From assembly GCF_009711085.1 (NCBI RefSeq), contig NZ_WMKA01000012.1:30881-94880 (forward strand): a stretch of 64,000 bases of DNA, read 5' to 3'. Below the pieces are notes generated by a model, which made no database searches, was not told the origin of the DNA, and saw only the letters and a list, made by a program, of their open reading frames with translations. This stretch comes from Cellulosimicrobium composti (GTDB lineage: Bacteria; Actinomycetota; Actinomycetes; Actinomycetales; Cellulomonadaceae). Both the position numbers and the translations under genes were made by a program. Below, piece after piece: positions 48,167-59,349 of the stretch; within the stretch, counting starts at the first letter, position 1; each line of letters starts with the position of its first letter.

Positions 48167-50023
48167 TCAGTCGTCGTCGCCCGGGACGTACGGGCCGCGG
48201 CGGATCTCGAGGTCGATCTGCTCGGCGTCGAGCAGGTCGAGCGCGTGGCGCAGCGCCTGCGAGCTGTAGGCGCCGGACGTGCGGGCCTCGAGCAGCGTGG
48301 CGCGCTGCGCGGCGATCGCGCGCAGGCGCAGCTCCTTGTACTGCGCGAACAGGTCGGCCGACGTCGCGGCGTCGGTGTCGCGGTTCTCGAGCTCGCGCAC
48401 GACGTCGCGGCGCACGCGGGCGACGACGTCGCCGTCGTAGGGCGTGCCGTCGGGGCGCCGCAGGTCGGGCGCGTCGATGACGGCGACCGCGGCGGCGTCG
48501 AGCTCGGCGCGCACGGCGCCGCGGTCCTCGTCGGCGCGCGAGTGACCGCCCGAGAGCCCGAGGCGGCGCACGACCCACGGCAGCGTCCCGCCCTGGACGA
48601 CGAGCGTCCCGGCGGCCACGCCGAACGCGACGAGCACGAGGAACGAGCGCTGCGGCGTGTCGAGCGGGAGGGTCTGGGCCGCGGCGAGCGTGACGACGCC
48701 ACGCATCCCGGCCCAGACGAGGAGCGTGCCCTCGCGCCACCCGAGCCGTTCGGCCGTGAGGTAGTCGATGTCCGCGGCGCGGCGGCGCAGCGAGAGGCGG
48801 ATGCGCCCGACGCGGGCCTCCGGCACCGCCCCCGGCCCGCCGGTGCGCGCGACGTCCTGACGCTGCCCCGACGGGTCGACCGCGGCGAGCGGCGCCTGCG
48901 GCGGGCCGTACTTCGCGTCGAGCTTCTCCTGCATGCCCGCGATGACGCCGCGCAGCGACTCGCCGCGCCGTGCGCGCCGCGCGAGCGACCGCAGGAGCGT
49001 GGTGACGTAGGCCGAGCGGACCGCGAGGATGACGACGGCGGCGAGGGCCGCGATGCCTGCCGCGCGCCACAGGCTCCCGTCCGCCTCGCGGACGTCGGTG
49101 ACGAGGGCGAACAGCTCGAGGCCCATGAGGAGGAACACGGCGCCCTCGAGCAGCAGCTCGACCGTGCGCCAGTTCGACTCCTCGGCGAGCCGGTGCTGGG
49201 GTCGCAGGTACTTGGCCGCGCCGTTGCCGGTGACGAGTCCCGCCGTGACGACGGCGACGAGGCCCGACGCGCCGAGCTCCTCGGACGGCAGGTACGCGAG
49301 GAACGGCGCGACGAACGAGACCGCGGTGCTGAGCGCCGGGTTGGCGAGGCGCCGCCGGACGAACAGGCCGACGAAGCCGACGACGAACCCGATCGCGACC
49401 GCGACGACCACCGCGAAGACGAAGTCGCCCGCGACCGCCCAGAGCGACACCGGCACGTGGTCCCCGTCGTGCGCGAGCGACACGCCGATCGCGGCGATGG
49501 CCGAGCGGAGGAGCACGAGCGCGGACGCGTCGTTGAGCAGGCTCTCGCCCTCGAGCAGCGTGACGACGCGCGGTGAGGCGCCGAGCCGTTTGACGATCGA
49601 CGTCGCGACGGCGTCGGTGGGGCTGACGATCGCGCCGAGCGCGAACCCGGCGGCGAGCGGGATGCCGGGGATGAGCCACGTGAAGAGGTACCCGAGCAGC
49701 ACCGTGCTGAGCACCACGAGCACGACCGAGAGCCCGCTGATCGCCGTGAAGTCGCGCCGGAAGTCCATCGTCGGCAGGCTCACGGCGGCCGAGTAGAGCA
49801 ACGGCGGCAGGATCCCGGCGAGGATCCACTCGGGCTCGATCTCGATCTCGGGGACGACGGGCACGAAGCTCACGACGACGCCGACGGCCACGAGGACCAG
49901 GGGCGCCGCGACGCCGGCCTTGGGCGCGAGCGCGTTCACGACGACGATCGCGACGACCGCGACCGTGCCCACGACGATGAGCGAGAGGATCTGCTCCTCG
50001 GTGAGGCTGAACGGGAACTCCAT
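48167..50023 (-). CDS. Na+/H+ antiporter, CPA1 (NhaP/Nha-type)
   Basis: 618 residues from the ATG at 50023, with GGAGG five bases upstream (a GTG at 50029 is less well placed). About 12 hydrophobic segments occupy the first 510 residues, interrupted by a hydrophilic loop (about 345-420, MQEKLDAKYGPPQAP). The transport motif is IVSPTDAVATSIVKRLGASP (about 133-152), then EGESLLNDASALVL. The C-terminal 130 residues are soluble and charged and may sense pH or ions. It exports Na+ in exchange for protons. Confidence 0.92.
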   Translation of the reverse strand: MEFPFSLTEEQILSLIVVGTVAVVAIVVVNALAPKAGVAAPLVLVAVGVVVSFVPVVPEIEIEPEWILAGILPPLLYSAAVSLPTMDFRRDFTAISGLSVVLVVLSTVLLGYLFTWLIPGIPLAAGFALGAIVSPTDAVATSIVKRLGASPRVVTLLEGESLLNDASALVLLRSAIAAIGVSLAHDGDHVPVSLWAVAGDFVFAVVVAVAIGFVVGFVGLFVRRRLANPALSTAVSFVAPFLAYLPSEELGASGLVAVVTAGLVTGNGAAKYLRPQHRLAEESNWRTVELLLEGAVFLLMGLELFALVTDVREADGSLWRAAGIAALAAVVILAVRSAYVTTLLRSLARRARRGESLRGVIAGMQEKLDAKYGPPQAPLAAVDPSGQRQDVARTGGPGAVPEARVGRIRLSLRRRAADIDYLTAERLGWREGTLLVWAGMRGVVTLAAAQTLPLDTPQRSFLVLVAFGVAAGTLVVQGGTLPWVVRRLGLSGGHSRADEDRGAVRAELDAAAVAVIDAPDLRRPDGTPYDGDVVARVRRDVVRELENRDTDAATSADLFAQYKELRLRAIAAQRATLLEARTSGAYSSQALRHALDLLDAEQIDLEIRRGPYVPGDDD

Positions 50024-50223
50024 CGGCACCTCCGGCTGGCACGGCGCCGCGCGCCCGGTGCGGCGCGCGGGGACGGGACAACGCTAGCCGCCTGCCGACC
50101 GGGACGGGCGCGGCGACGGCGCCGGACGACCACGTCCGCGACGAGGGCGGCCACCACCCTGGTCGTGGCCCTGACGGCTCCCCGAGCGGGACGGCGGTGA
50201 ACCGTCCCGCGCCGAGGAATATA

Positions 50224-50287
50224 TGTCAAGAACTCTTGACACGATGTCCGTTCTTCTTTACCGTCGTGATGTCAGCAATCTTTGACT
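50224..50287. promoter_or_regulatory. Consensus promoter with two operator copies
   Basis: TGTCAAGA-AC-TCTTGACA (50224-50241) is a perfect 18-bp palindrome whose right half contains a perfect -35, TTGACA (50236-50241). TACCGT at 50259-50264 is 17 bases later, a good -10. A related TGTCA-N8-TGACT site is at 50270-50287, 46 bases centre to centre, at the expected transcription start. The region is AT-rich for this genome. The XRE protein of the operon is the likely ligand. Confidence 0.75.
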
Positions 50288-50315
50288 TCGAGGTCACGTC
50301 GAGACGGGAGCGGCC

Positions 50316-50735
50316 ATGTCCTACGAGGAGAAGGGCACGTGGGTCTACCTCGTCGTGAGCGTCGTCGTGTACGCCGCGTACGTCGGGGTCGTGCTGTCCC
50401 GGGCCGACGGCGGCCCGCTCGCCGACGTCGCCTACGTCGGCCCTCTGCTGTGGTCGGTCGCGGGCGCCGTCGTCGCCGGGATCGTCGTGCGCATCCTGGT
50501 CGAGATCGCCCGCCCCAGCGAGAGCCTCCGCACCGACGAGCGCGACCGCGACCTCGCGCGCCGCGGCACGCTCGCCGGCCAGTGGGGCGTCGTCGGCGGG
50601 GCGCTCGGCGCGCTCGTCCTCGCGCTCGCCGACGCGGACACGTTCTGGATCGCGAACACGATCTACCTCGGGTTCGTCGTCATGGCCGTGGTCTCGTCCG
50701 TCGTCACGCTCGTGGCCTACCGGCGGGGGGTGTGA
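50316..50735 (+). CDS. Four-TM membrane protein paired with XRE regulator
   Basis: 139 residues with four hydrophobic segments (about 7-27, 42-64, 88-106, 112-134) and a basic/acidic loop (SESLRTDERDRDLARRG) between the second and third. This resembles the DUF2178-like group found next to small XRE regulators in actinobacteria and archaea, but the family name is uncertain. GGGAG precedes the ATG. First gene of an operon of three. Confidence 0.75.
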   Translation: MSYEEKGTWVYLVVSVVVYAAYVGVVLSRADGGPLADVAYVGPLLWSVAGAVVAGIVVRILVEIARPSESLRTDERDRDLARRGTLAGQWGVVGGALGALVLALADADTFWIANTIYLGFVVMAVVSSVVTLVAYRRGV

Positions 50736-50736
50736 C

Positions 50737-51057
50737 GTGGGCGGCAAGCCGACGCGCGTCACGAACGTGATCCGGGCGCTGCGCTTCGCGCGCGGCGAGA
50801 TGACGCAGGCGGAGCTCGCGGAGCGCGTGGGCGTCACGCGCCAGACCGTCATCGCGATCGAGCAGGGACGCTACTCGCCGTCGCTCGAGACGGCGTTCCT
50901 CATCGCCCGCGCGCTCGGCACGACGCTCGACGAGGTGTTCGCCTACCCCGACGACGACACCGACGCCCCCGCCGGCCCCGCCGCCGGTGACGTCGGCGGG
51001 GCCACCGACAAGGCCACCGACGGGCGCGGACCGCGCAGGCGGAGGGCGACCCGATGA
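50737..51057 (+). CDS. XRE-family (PBSX-like) transcriptional regulator
   Basis: 106 residues from a GTG one base after the previous stop. The HTH spans about 10-65 (NVIRALRFARGEMTQAELAE, RVGVTRQTVIAIEQGRYSPS, LETAFLIARALGTTLDEVF). The family is the compact type where the HTH is nearly the whole protein, plus here a 40-residue Gly/Asp/Arg tail. It probably autoregulates through the palindromes at 50224-50287. ATGA overlap with the next gene. Confidence 0.9.
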   Translation: MGGKPTRVTNVIRALRFARGEMTQAELAERVGVTRQTVIAIEQGRYSPSLETAFLIARALGTTLDEVFAYPDDDTDAPAGPAAGDVGGATDKATDGRGPRRRRATR

Positions 51058-52049
51058 GGGCGGCGACGGCCCCGGTCTACGGCGGGCCCGACGTCGTGCG
51101 CGTCTCGACGCTCCCCGACCCGGTGCCCGGGCCGCACGACCTGCTCGTGCGCAACCGCGCGAGCACGCTCGCCGCGGCGGGGGTCGCGGCGCGCGCGGGC
51201 TCGCCGTGGTTCGCGCGCCTCGCGTTCGGGCTGCGCCGGCCGCGCTCCCCCGTGCTCGGCGGCGAGGTCGCGGGCGAGGTCGTCGCGGTCGGCGAGGAGG
51301 TCACGCGGTTCGCCGTCGGCGACCGGGTCACGGCGCTCACGCGCATGGGCGCCGGGGCGCACGCCGAGCTCGTCCTCGTGCCCGACGCGAGCGCCGTCGT
51401 CCCGACGCCCGACGCGCTCACCGACGTCGAGGCCGCGGTCCTCGCGGCGGGGCCGCTCACCGCGCTGCCGTTCCTCACCGACCACGCCACGGTGCGCCCG
51501 GGGACGCGCGTGCTCGTCGTCGGCGCGTCGGGGTGCGTCGGGACGGCCGCGGTCCAGGTCGCCGCGCACGCGGGCGCGCACGTCACCGCCGTGACCGGCC
51601 CGCGCGGCCTCGACCTGGCCCGGGCGCTCGGCGCGGCCGAGGTCGTGGACCGGACCGTGCGGGACGTGACCGCGCCGGAGACGGACGACCCGGGACGGCC
51701 GCGCTACGACGTCGTCTTCGACGTCGCGGGCGCGTCGTCGTACCGGCGGTGCCGGCACCTGCTCGCGGACGACGGCGTGTACCTCACGACCGTGCCCTCG
51801 GCAGGCATCCTGTGGCGCACGCTGTGGACCGCACGCCGCGCGCACGGGCGGCGCGGTCGTGTCGCGTTCACCGGGCTGCGGCCGACCGACCTCCAGCGCG
51901 CGACCCTGCACGACGCGCTCGCGCGCGGCGCGGCGGGCACGCTGCGGGCCGTCGTCGACCGGGCGTACCCGCTCGACCGCGTGGCCGACGCGCACCGGCA
52001 CGTGGAGCACGAGCACAAGGCGGGCACGGTCGTCGTCACGCTCGGGTGA
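51054..52049 (+). CDS. NADP-dependent MDR oxidoreductase (quinone reductase-like)
   Basis: 331 residues, starting in an ATGA overlap with the XRE gene. Medium-chain reductase: GroES-like half with GGEVAGEVVAVGEEVTRFAV and GDRVTALT, then a Rossmann half with VLVVGASGCVGTAAVQVAAH (about 151-170). There is no catalytic-zinc Cys/His set, so it belongs with zeta-crystallin or quinone reductase-like enzymes. Operon position suggests it acts under the XRE regulator, perhaps against reactive compounds. Confidence 0.87.
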   Translation: MRAATAPVYGGPDVVRVSTLPDPVPGPHDLLVRNRASTLAAAGVAARAGSPWFARLAFGLRRPRSPVLGGEVAGEVVAVGEEVTRFAVGDRVTALTRMGAGAHAELVLVPDASAVVPTPDALTDVEAAVLAAGPLTALPFLTDHATVRPGTRVLVVGASGCVGTAAVQVAAHAGAHVTAVTGPRGLDLARALGAAEVVDRTVRDVTAPETDDPGRPRYDVVFDVAGASSYRRCRHLLADDGVYLTTVPSAGILWRTLWTARRAHGRRGRVAFTGLRPTDLQRATLHDALARGAAGTLRAVVDRAYPLDRVADAHRHVEHEHKAGTVVVTLG

Positions 52050-52121
52050 CCCCGTTCGGGTCGCGTCCGCGCGCGGCTCGTCGGAGGCTGCCGGGAGGTG
52101 ACCGACGACGGAGGGGGACAC

Positions 52122-52637
52122 GTGGACGCCCGCACGCTGCTGGAGGACCTGTTCGGACGGATCGGCCCGACCGTGACGCGCGCGGTCGACGGGCTCGGCG
52201 AGGAGGCGCTCGCCGCCCGCCTCGACCCGGGTGCCAACTCGATCGCGTGGCTCGCGTGGCACCTGGCCCGCGGCCAGGACGCGCAGGTCGCGGCCGCCGT
52301 CGGGCGCGAGCAGGTGTGGACGCGCGACGGCTGGGCCGCGCGGTTCGGCCTGCCGTTCGACGACGACGCGACGGGCTACGGGCAGTCGGCGGCCGACGTG
52401 GGGCGCGTGCGCGCGAGCGACGACCTCCTGCTCGGCTACGCGCACGCCGTCCAGGTCGAGTCGCAGGACGTGCTCGCCGCGCTCACGGACGACGACCTCG
52501 ACCGCGTCGTGGACGACGCGTGGGACCCGCCGGTGACGCTGGGCGTGCGGCTCGTGAGCGTCGCCGTCGACAGCCTGGAGCACGCGGGCCAGGCCGCGTA
52601 CGTCCGCGGCGTGCTCGGACGCCGCGGACGCGCGTGA
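52122..52637 (+). CDS. DinB/DUF664 (mycothiol-dependent enzyme-like) protein
   Basis: 171 residues from a GTG with GGAGGGGG upstream; a GTG at 52098 is worse placed. Four-helix DinB fold: DPGANSIAWLAWHLARGQDA with a metal-site His, SVAVDSLEHAGQAAYVRGVL with the last His. DUF664-type proteins include mycothiol- or bacillithiol-dependent S-transferases. Convergent with nanE, six bases apart. Confidence 0.82.
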   Translation: MDARTLLEDLFGRIGPTVTRAVDGLGEEALAARLDPGANSIAWLAWHLARGQDAQVAAAVGREQVWTRDGWAARFGLPFDDDATGYGQSAADVGRVRASDDLLLGYAHAVQVESQDVLAALTDDDLDRVVDDAWDPPVTLGVRLVSVAVDSLEHAGQAAYVRGVLGRRGRA

Positions 52638-52643
52638 CGCCGG

Positions 52644-53360
52644 TCAGCGGCCCCCGGGCTCGACCGCGCCCACGAACCACGACGTGATCGTCGTCGGGTG
52701 CGTGATGGCCGTGCCCACGCACACGCTGAACGCACCGCGCGCCATGGCCTCGGCGGCGTGGGCCGGGGTGTGCACGCGGCCCTCGACGACGACGGGCAGC
52801 GAGCACGCCGCGACCACCTCGTCCACGAGCTCGAGGTCCGGGCCCTCGGTCTTCGGGCGCTCGCCCGTGTAGCCCGCGAGGGTCGTGCCGAGCAGGTCGA
52901 CGCCCGCGTCCTGCGCGGCGAGCGCGTCGTCGAGCGACCCGCAGTCGGCCATGACGAGCACGTCGGTCGTCTCGCGCAGGCGCGCGACGGTCTCCGCGAG
53001 GGTCAGCCCGTCGGGGCGCGCGCGGCGCGTGCCGTCGAGCGCGACGACGTGCGCGCCCGCGTCCGCGACAGCGCGCGCGTGCTCCAGCGTCGGCGTGATG
53101 AAGACCCCGCCGTCACCGTCCTTCCAGAGCCCGACGACCGGGACGTCCACCGCGGCGACGACCGCCGCGACGTCCTCCAGGCCCTGCGCGCGCACGGCCG
53201 CCGCTCCACCGGCGACGACGGCGCGCGCCATCTGCGCGGTCGTGCGCGGGTCGCGCAGCGGCTCGCCCGGGTACGCCTGGCAGGACACGGTGAGGCGCCC
53301 GCGCATCGCGTCGAGCACGCTCTCGCGCGTCCAGGTCCGGGTCTCGTGCTCGGTGCTCAT
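52644..53360 (-). CDS. nanE: N-acetylmannosamine-6-phosphate 2-epimerase
   Basis: 238 residues. The TIM-barrel NanE pattern is clear: LTVSCQAYPGEPLRDP at the start, VVGLWKDGDGGVFITPTLEH (about 74-93), VVALDGTRRARPDG (about 102-115) and MADCG, then VVVEGRVHTPAHAAEAMARG. It converts ManNAc-6-P to GlcNAc-6-P in the cytoplasm. Start ATG overlaps the nanK stop as ATGA. Last gene of the seven-gene sialic-acid operon. Confidence 0.94.
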   Translation of the reverse strand: MSTEHETRTWTRESVLDAMRGRLTVSCQAYPGEPLRDPRTTAQMARAVVAGGAAAVRAQGLEDVAAVVAAVDVPVVGLWKDGDGGVFITPTLEHARAVADAGAHVVALDGTRRARPDGLTLAETVARLRETTDVLVMADCGSLDDALAAQDAGVDLLGTTLAGYTGERPKTEGPDLELVDEVVAACSLPVVVEGRVHTPAHAAEAMARGAFSVCVGTAITHPTTITSWFVGAVEPGGR

Positions 53361-54361
53361 CGCGTCCCTCCGACGGTCGTGACGTCCTCCACCAGGTTCC
53401 ACGCGCCGCGCGCCGCGCCGACCACGGCCGCCGCGTTCCCCAGCGCGGCGGGTCGCAGCGGCAGGTCGGCGAGCACGTCGACGACCTCGGCGCGCAGCGT
53501 GTCCTCGAGCGCGGACCACCACAGGTCCCCCGCGCCCGCCATGCCGCCGCCGACCACGACGACCTCCGGGTCGAGCACCGTGACGACGGCCGCGACCGCC
53601 CGGCCCACGGCCTGGGCGGCGTCGCGCACGACCGAGACCGCGAGCTCGTCGCCCGCGACGGCGCGCGCGACGACGTCGCGCGTGTCCGGGCTCGCGGCGT
53701 CGCCGCCGAGCGCGAGGTAGCGGCGGTGGATCGCGGGGCCCGCGCCGATCGCCTCGACGTGACCCTCGCGCCCGCACGTGCAGCGCATGAGCTCGGCGCC
53801 CGGCACGGGCGCGTGGCCCAGCTCGCCGGCGACGTGGTGCGCACCGCGCAGGGGACGGCCGTCGAGCACGACGGCGCCCCCGATCCCCGTCCCGACCGCG
53901 ACGAGCAGCGCGCTGCGCGCGCCCGCGGCCGCGCCGAGCCAGACCTCGCCCGCGGCGTGCGCGTCGACGTCGTTCTCGACGAACACGGGCAGGGGGGCCG
54001 GATCCCCGGTCGCGTCCGGGACGGCGAGGTCGGCGAGCCGGCGGCGCAGCCCGCCCGCGACGTCGGTCCCCGGCCAGCCGGGGAGGGTGTCGGTCGCCGA
54101 GACGACGACCCCGCGGCCGACGTCGATCACGCCGGCCGTGCCGACGCCGAGCCCGCGCAGGCGCGCGACGTGCCCGGCCCGTACCGGCACGGCGGCGACG
54201 ACCTCGCGCACGAGGCCCGCCACGGCGTCGAGCACGGCGTCCGGACCGGCCGGGCCGGGCGTAGGCACCGTGCGCACCGGGCCGAGCGCGCCGTCGGGGC
54301 CGACGGTCGCGGCGGCGGTCTTCGTGCCGCCGAGGTCGACCCCGACGACGACGTCAGTCAC
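53357..54361 (-). CDS. nanK: ROK-family N-acetylmannosamine kinase
   Basis: 334 residues from the GTG at 54361, overlapping the upstream gene by eight bases. ROK signatures: phosphate-binding VGVDLGGTKTAAA (about 5-17), catalytic Asp in VFVENDVDAHAAGE, substrate loop GELGHAPV and zinc motif CTCGREGHVEAIG, with His in place of the usual third Cys in CxCGxxGCxE. In this gene order it should phosphorylate ManNAc to ManNAc-6-P. Confidence 0.9.
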   Translation of the reverse strand: MTDVVVGVDLGGTKTAAATVGPDGALGPVRTVPTPGPAGPDAVLDAVAGLVREVVAAVPVRAGHVARLRGLGVGTAGVIDVGRGVVVSATDTLPGWPGTDVAGGLRRRLADLAVPDATGDPAPLPVFVENDVDAHAAGEVWLGAAAGARSALLVAVGTGIGGAVVLDGRPLRGAHHVAGELGHAPVPGAELMRCTCGREGHVEAIGAGPAIHRRYLALGGDAASPDTRDVVARAVAGDELAVSVVRDAAQAVGRAVAAVVTVLDPEVVVVGGGMAGAGDLWWSALEDTLRAEVVDVLADLPLRPAALGNAAAVVGAARGAWNLVEDVTTVGGTR

Positions 54362-55280
54362 CCAGGAGCCCTGCGGCACGCGTGATCTCCTCGACGCGGG
54401 CCGCGACGTCGGCGTCGAGCGCCTCGACCGGGAACGCGAGCGTCGGGGTGTCGATGAGCCCCTGCGCGCGCGCAGCGATCTTGAACGCCCCGACGCCCGC
54501 GGCGTCGCCCGAGCGGCCCTTCGCCTGGAACACGATCTCGAAGAGCGCCGCGATGCGGTCCTGCTCGAGCTTCGCGTCGTCCCACTTGCCGGCCTGGGCG
54601 AGGTCCCACAGGCGCACGTAGCCGCCCGCGTCGACGTTCGCGAGGCCCGGGACGACGCCGTCGGCGCCGAGCAGCAGCATGCCGTCCACGACGACCTCGT
54701 GCCCCGTGAACAGCGCGAGCGGCGAGCCCGCGGCCGCGTTCGCGGCGACGAGGCGGCGGAAGCCGACGTCGTCGCCCGAGGAGTCCTTGACGCCCGCGAG
54801 GACGCCCTCGACGCCGAGGCGCACGAGGAGGTCGGCCGGGAGCTTGGTGCGCACGCGGACCGGGATGTCGTACGCGAACAGCGGGACGTCCACGGCGGCG
54901 GCGACCGCGCGCAGGTGGCGCTCGATCTCGTCGAGGTCGTTGAGCGCGTACACGGGCGCCGTCGCGACGACCGCGTCCGCCCCGGCCGCCACGAGGGCCT
55001 TCGCGCGCTCGACGACGCGCGCCGTCGTGAGGTCGATCGCCCCGCCCATGACGGGCACGCGGCCGTCGGCGGCGCGCACGACCGTGCGCACCACGAGGTC
55101 GCGCTGCTCGTCGGTCAGGTAGGCGACCTCGCCGGTCGACCCGAGCACGAACAGGCCGTGCACGCCCTCGGTGACGAGGTGGTCCACGAGGCGCTCGAGC
55201 GACGCGACGTCGACCTCGCCCTCGGTCGTGAGCGGGGTGAGGACGGGCGGGACGATCCCGCGGAAGGTGGGGCTGGTCAC
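54354..55280 (-). CDS. nanA: N-acetylneuraminate lyase-type aldolase (DHDPS superfamily)
   Basis: 308 residues from the GTG at 55280. Class I aldolase barrel with FVLGSTGEVAYLT (about 45-57), a Tyr in LFAYDIPVRVRTKLP (about 135-149) and the Schiff-base Lys in LAGVKDSSGD (about 162-171). The motif YDIP rather than YNIP is seen in actinobacterial nan clusters. It should split sialic acid into pyruvate and ManNAc. Sequence alone could not exclude another 2-keto acid aldolase; the following nanK and nanE make the assignment. Confidence 0.86.
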   Translation of the reverse strand: MTSPTFRGIVPPVLTPLTTEGEVDVASLERLVDHLVTEGVHGLFVLGSTGEVAYLTDEQRDLVVRTVVRAADGRVPVMGGAIDLTTARVVERAKALVAAGADAVVATAPVYALNDLDEIERHLRAVAAAVDVPLFAYDIPVRVRTKLPADLLVRLGVEGVLAGVKDSSGDDVGFRRLVAANAAAGSPLALFTGHEVVVDGMLLLGADGVVPGLANVDAGGYVRLWDLAQAGKWDDAKLEQDRIAALFEIVFQAKGRSGDAAGVGAFKIAARAQGLIDTPTLAFPVEALDADVAARVEEITRAAGLLGD

Positions 55281-55351
55281 GAGGTGCTCCGGTTCTGGGT
55301 TCAGCGGTGTGTGGGTCTGGGTGGGTCCCGCCCCCGCGAGGGGCGCGCCGC

Positions 55352-58278
<2,927 letters not shown>

Positions 58279-58279
58279 G

Positions 58280-59236
58280 TCACACCGTCCTGATCCGCGG
58301 GTTGACGAGCACGTAGAGCATGTCGACCACGATGTTGATGAGCACGAAGGCGAGGGCCACGGTGAGGGTCACGCCCTGCACGAGGTTGGGCTCGTTGTTC
58401 GTGACCCCGTTGAGGATGAGCGTGCCCATGCCGGGCAGCGCGAAGATGACCTCGATGACGACGGCGCCGCCGATGAGGTAGCCGATGCGCAGGCCGAGCA
58501 CCGTGATGGGCGTGATGAGCGCGTTGCGCAGCACGTTGCGCCCGATGACGGTGTGGCGCGGGACGCCGGCTCCGATCGCCGTGCGCACGTAGTCCTTGTC
58601 GAGCTCCTCGACGACGGACGTGCGGACCACGCGCGTGAGCTGGCCGACGACCGGCACGGCGAGCGCGAGAGCGGGCAGCGCCATGCGCGCGAGGTACCCG
58701 CCGAGGTCCTCCGACGGCTCGGGCAGGGGGCCGCTCGCCGGGAGCCACCCGAGGCCGAGCGTGACGGCCTGGATGAGGAGGACGGCGAGCCAGAACGACG
58801 GCGTCGCGAGCGAGGCCACGGAGACCACGCGGATCGCCTTGTCGGGCCAGCGGTCACGGAAGAGCGCCGCCAGGACGCCGAGGACCAGCGCGAACACCAC
58901 CGCGACCGCGAGGCCGAGGAACGTGAGCTGGAGCGTGATGGGCAGGGCGCGCGCGATCTCGTCGAAGACGGGGATCTGGCGCGCGCTGAACGTGCCGAGG
59001 TCGCCCTGCAGCAGACCGCCCAGGAAGGCGACGTACCGGACGAGGAGCGGGTCGTTGAGACCGTTCGCCTCGCGGTACGCCTCGCGCGCCTCCACCGACG
59101 CACTCTCGCCCAGCGCCGTGATGGCCGGGTCGACGTTCGAGAACGACATCACGACGAACACGAGGAACGTGATGCCGAGGATCATGATCGGCAGCTGCAG
59201 GAGGCGGCGACCGACGAGGCGCAGGATCGCGCTCAC
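58280..59236 (-). CDS. ABC importer permease, OppB-type
   Basis: 318 residues from GTG with GGGAGGAC upstream. Six hydrophobic segments, the N-terminal RRLLQLPIMILGITFLVFVV pattern, and the EAA loop VRTAIGAGVPRHTVIGRNVL before the last two helices are typical of OppB. It forms the membrane pore with the OppC half of the fusion protein. Confidence 0.93.
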   Translation of the reverse strand: MSAILRLVGRRLLQLPIMILGITFLVFVVMSFSNVDPAITALGESASVEAREAYREANGLNDPLLVRYVAFLGGLLQGDLGTFSARQIPVFDEIARALPITLQLTFLGLAVAVVFALVLGVLAALFRDRWPDKAIRVVSVASLATPSFWLAVLLIQAVTLGLGWLPASGPLPEPSEDLGGYLARMALPALALAVPVVGQLTRVVRTSVVEELDKDYVRTAIGAGVPRHTVIGRNVLRNALITPITVLGLRIGYLIGGAVVIEVIFALPGMGTLILNGVTNNEPNLVQGVTLTVALAFVLINIVVDMLYVLVNPRIRTV

Positions 59237-59290
59237 GGGTGTCCTCCCGGGGTGGCGGTGGTGCGGTGCATGACGGCTTCCGTTCTGGGG

Positions 59291-59328
59291 ACCGGTCCCC
59301 TCGCCAGGGGCGTGGCGAGGGGACCGGT
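59291..59328 (-). terminator. Intra-operon hairpin after the binding-protein gene
   Basis: A perfect 15-bp stem (59291-59305 with 59314-59328, ACCGGTCCCCTCGCC) with an eight-base loop lies between the binding protein and permease genes. Such hairpins commonly protect the binding-protein message or cause partial termination, so that the binding protein is made in excess. Confidence 0.7.
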
Positions 59329-59349
59329 GGTCGGGCTACTGCGGTCCGG

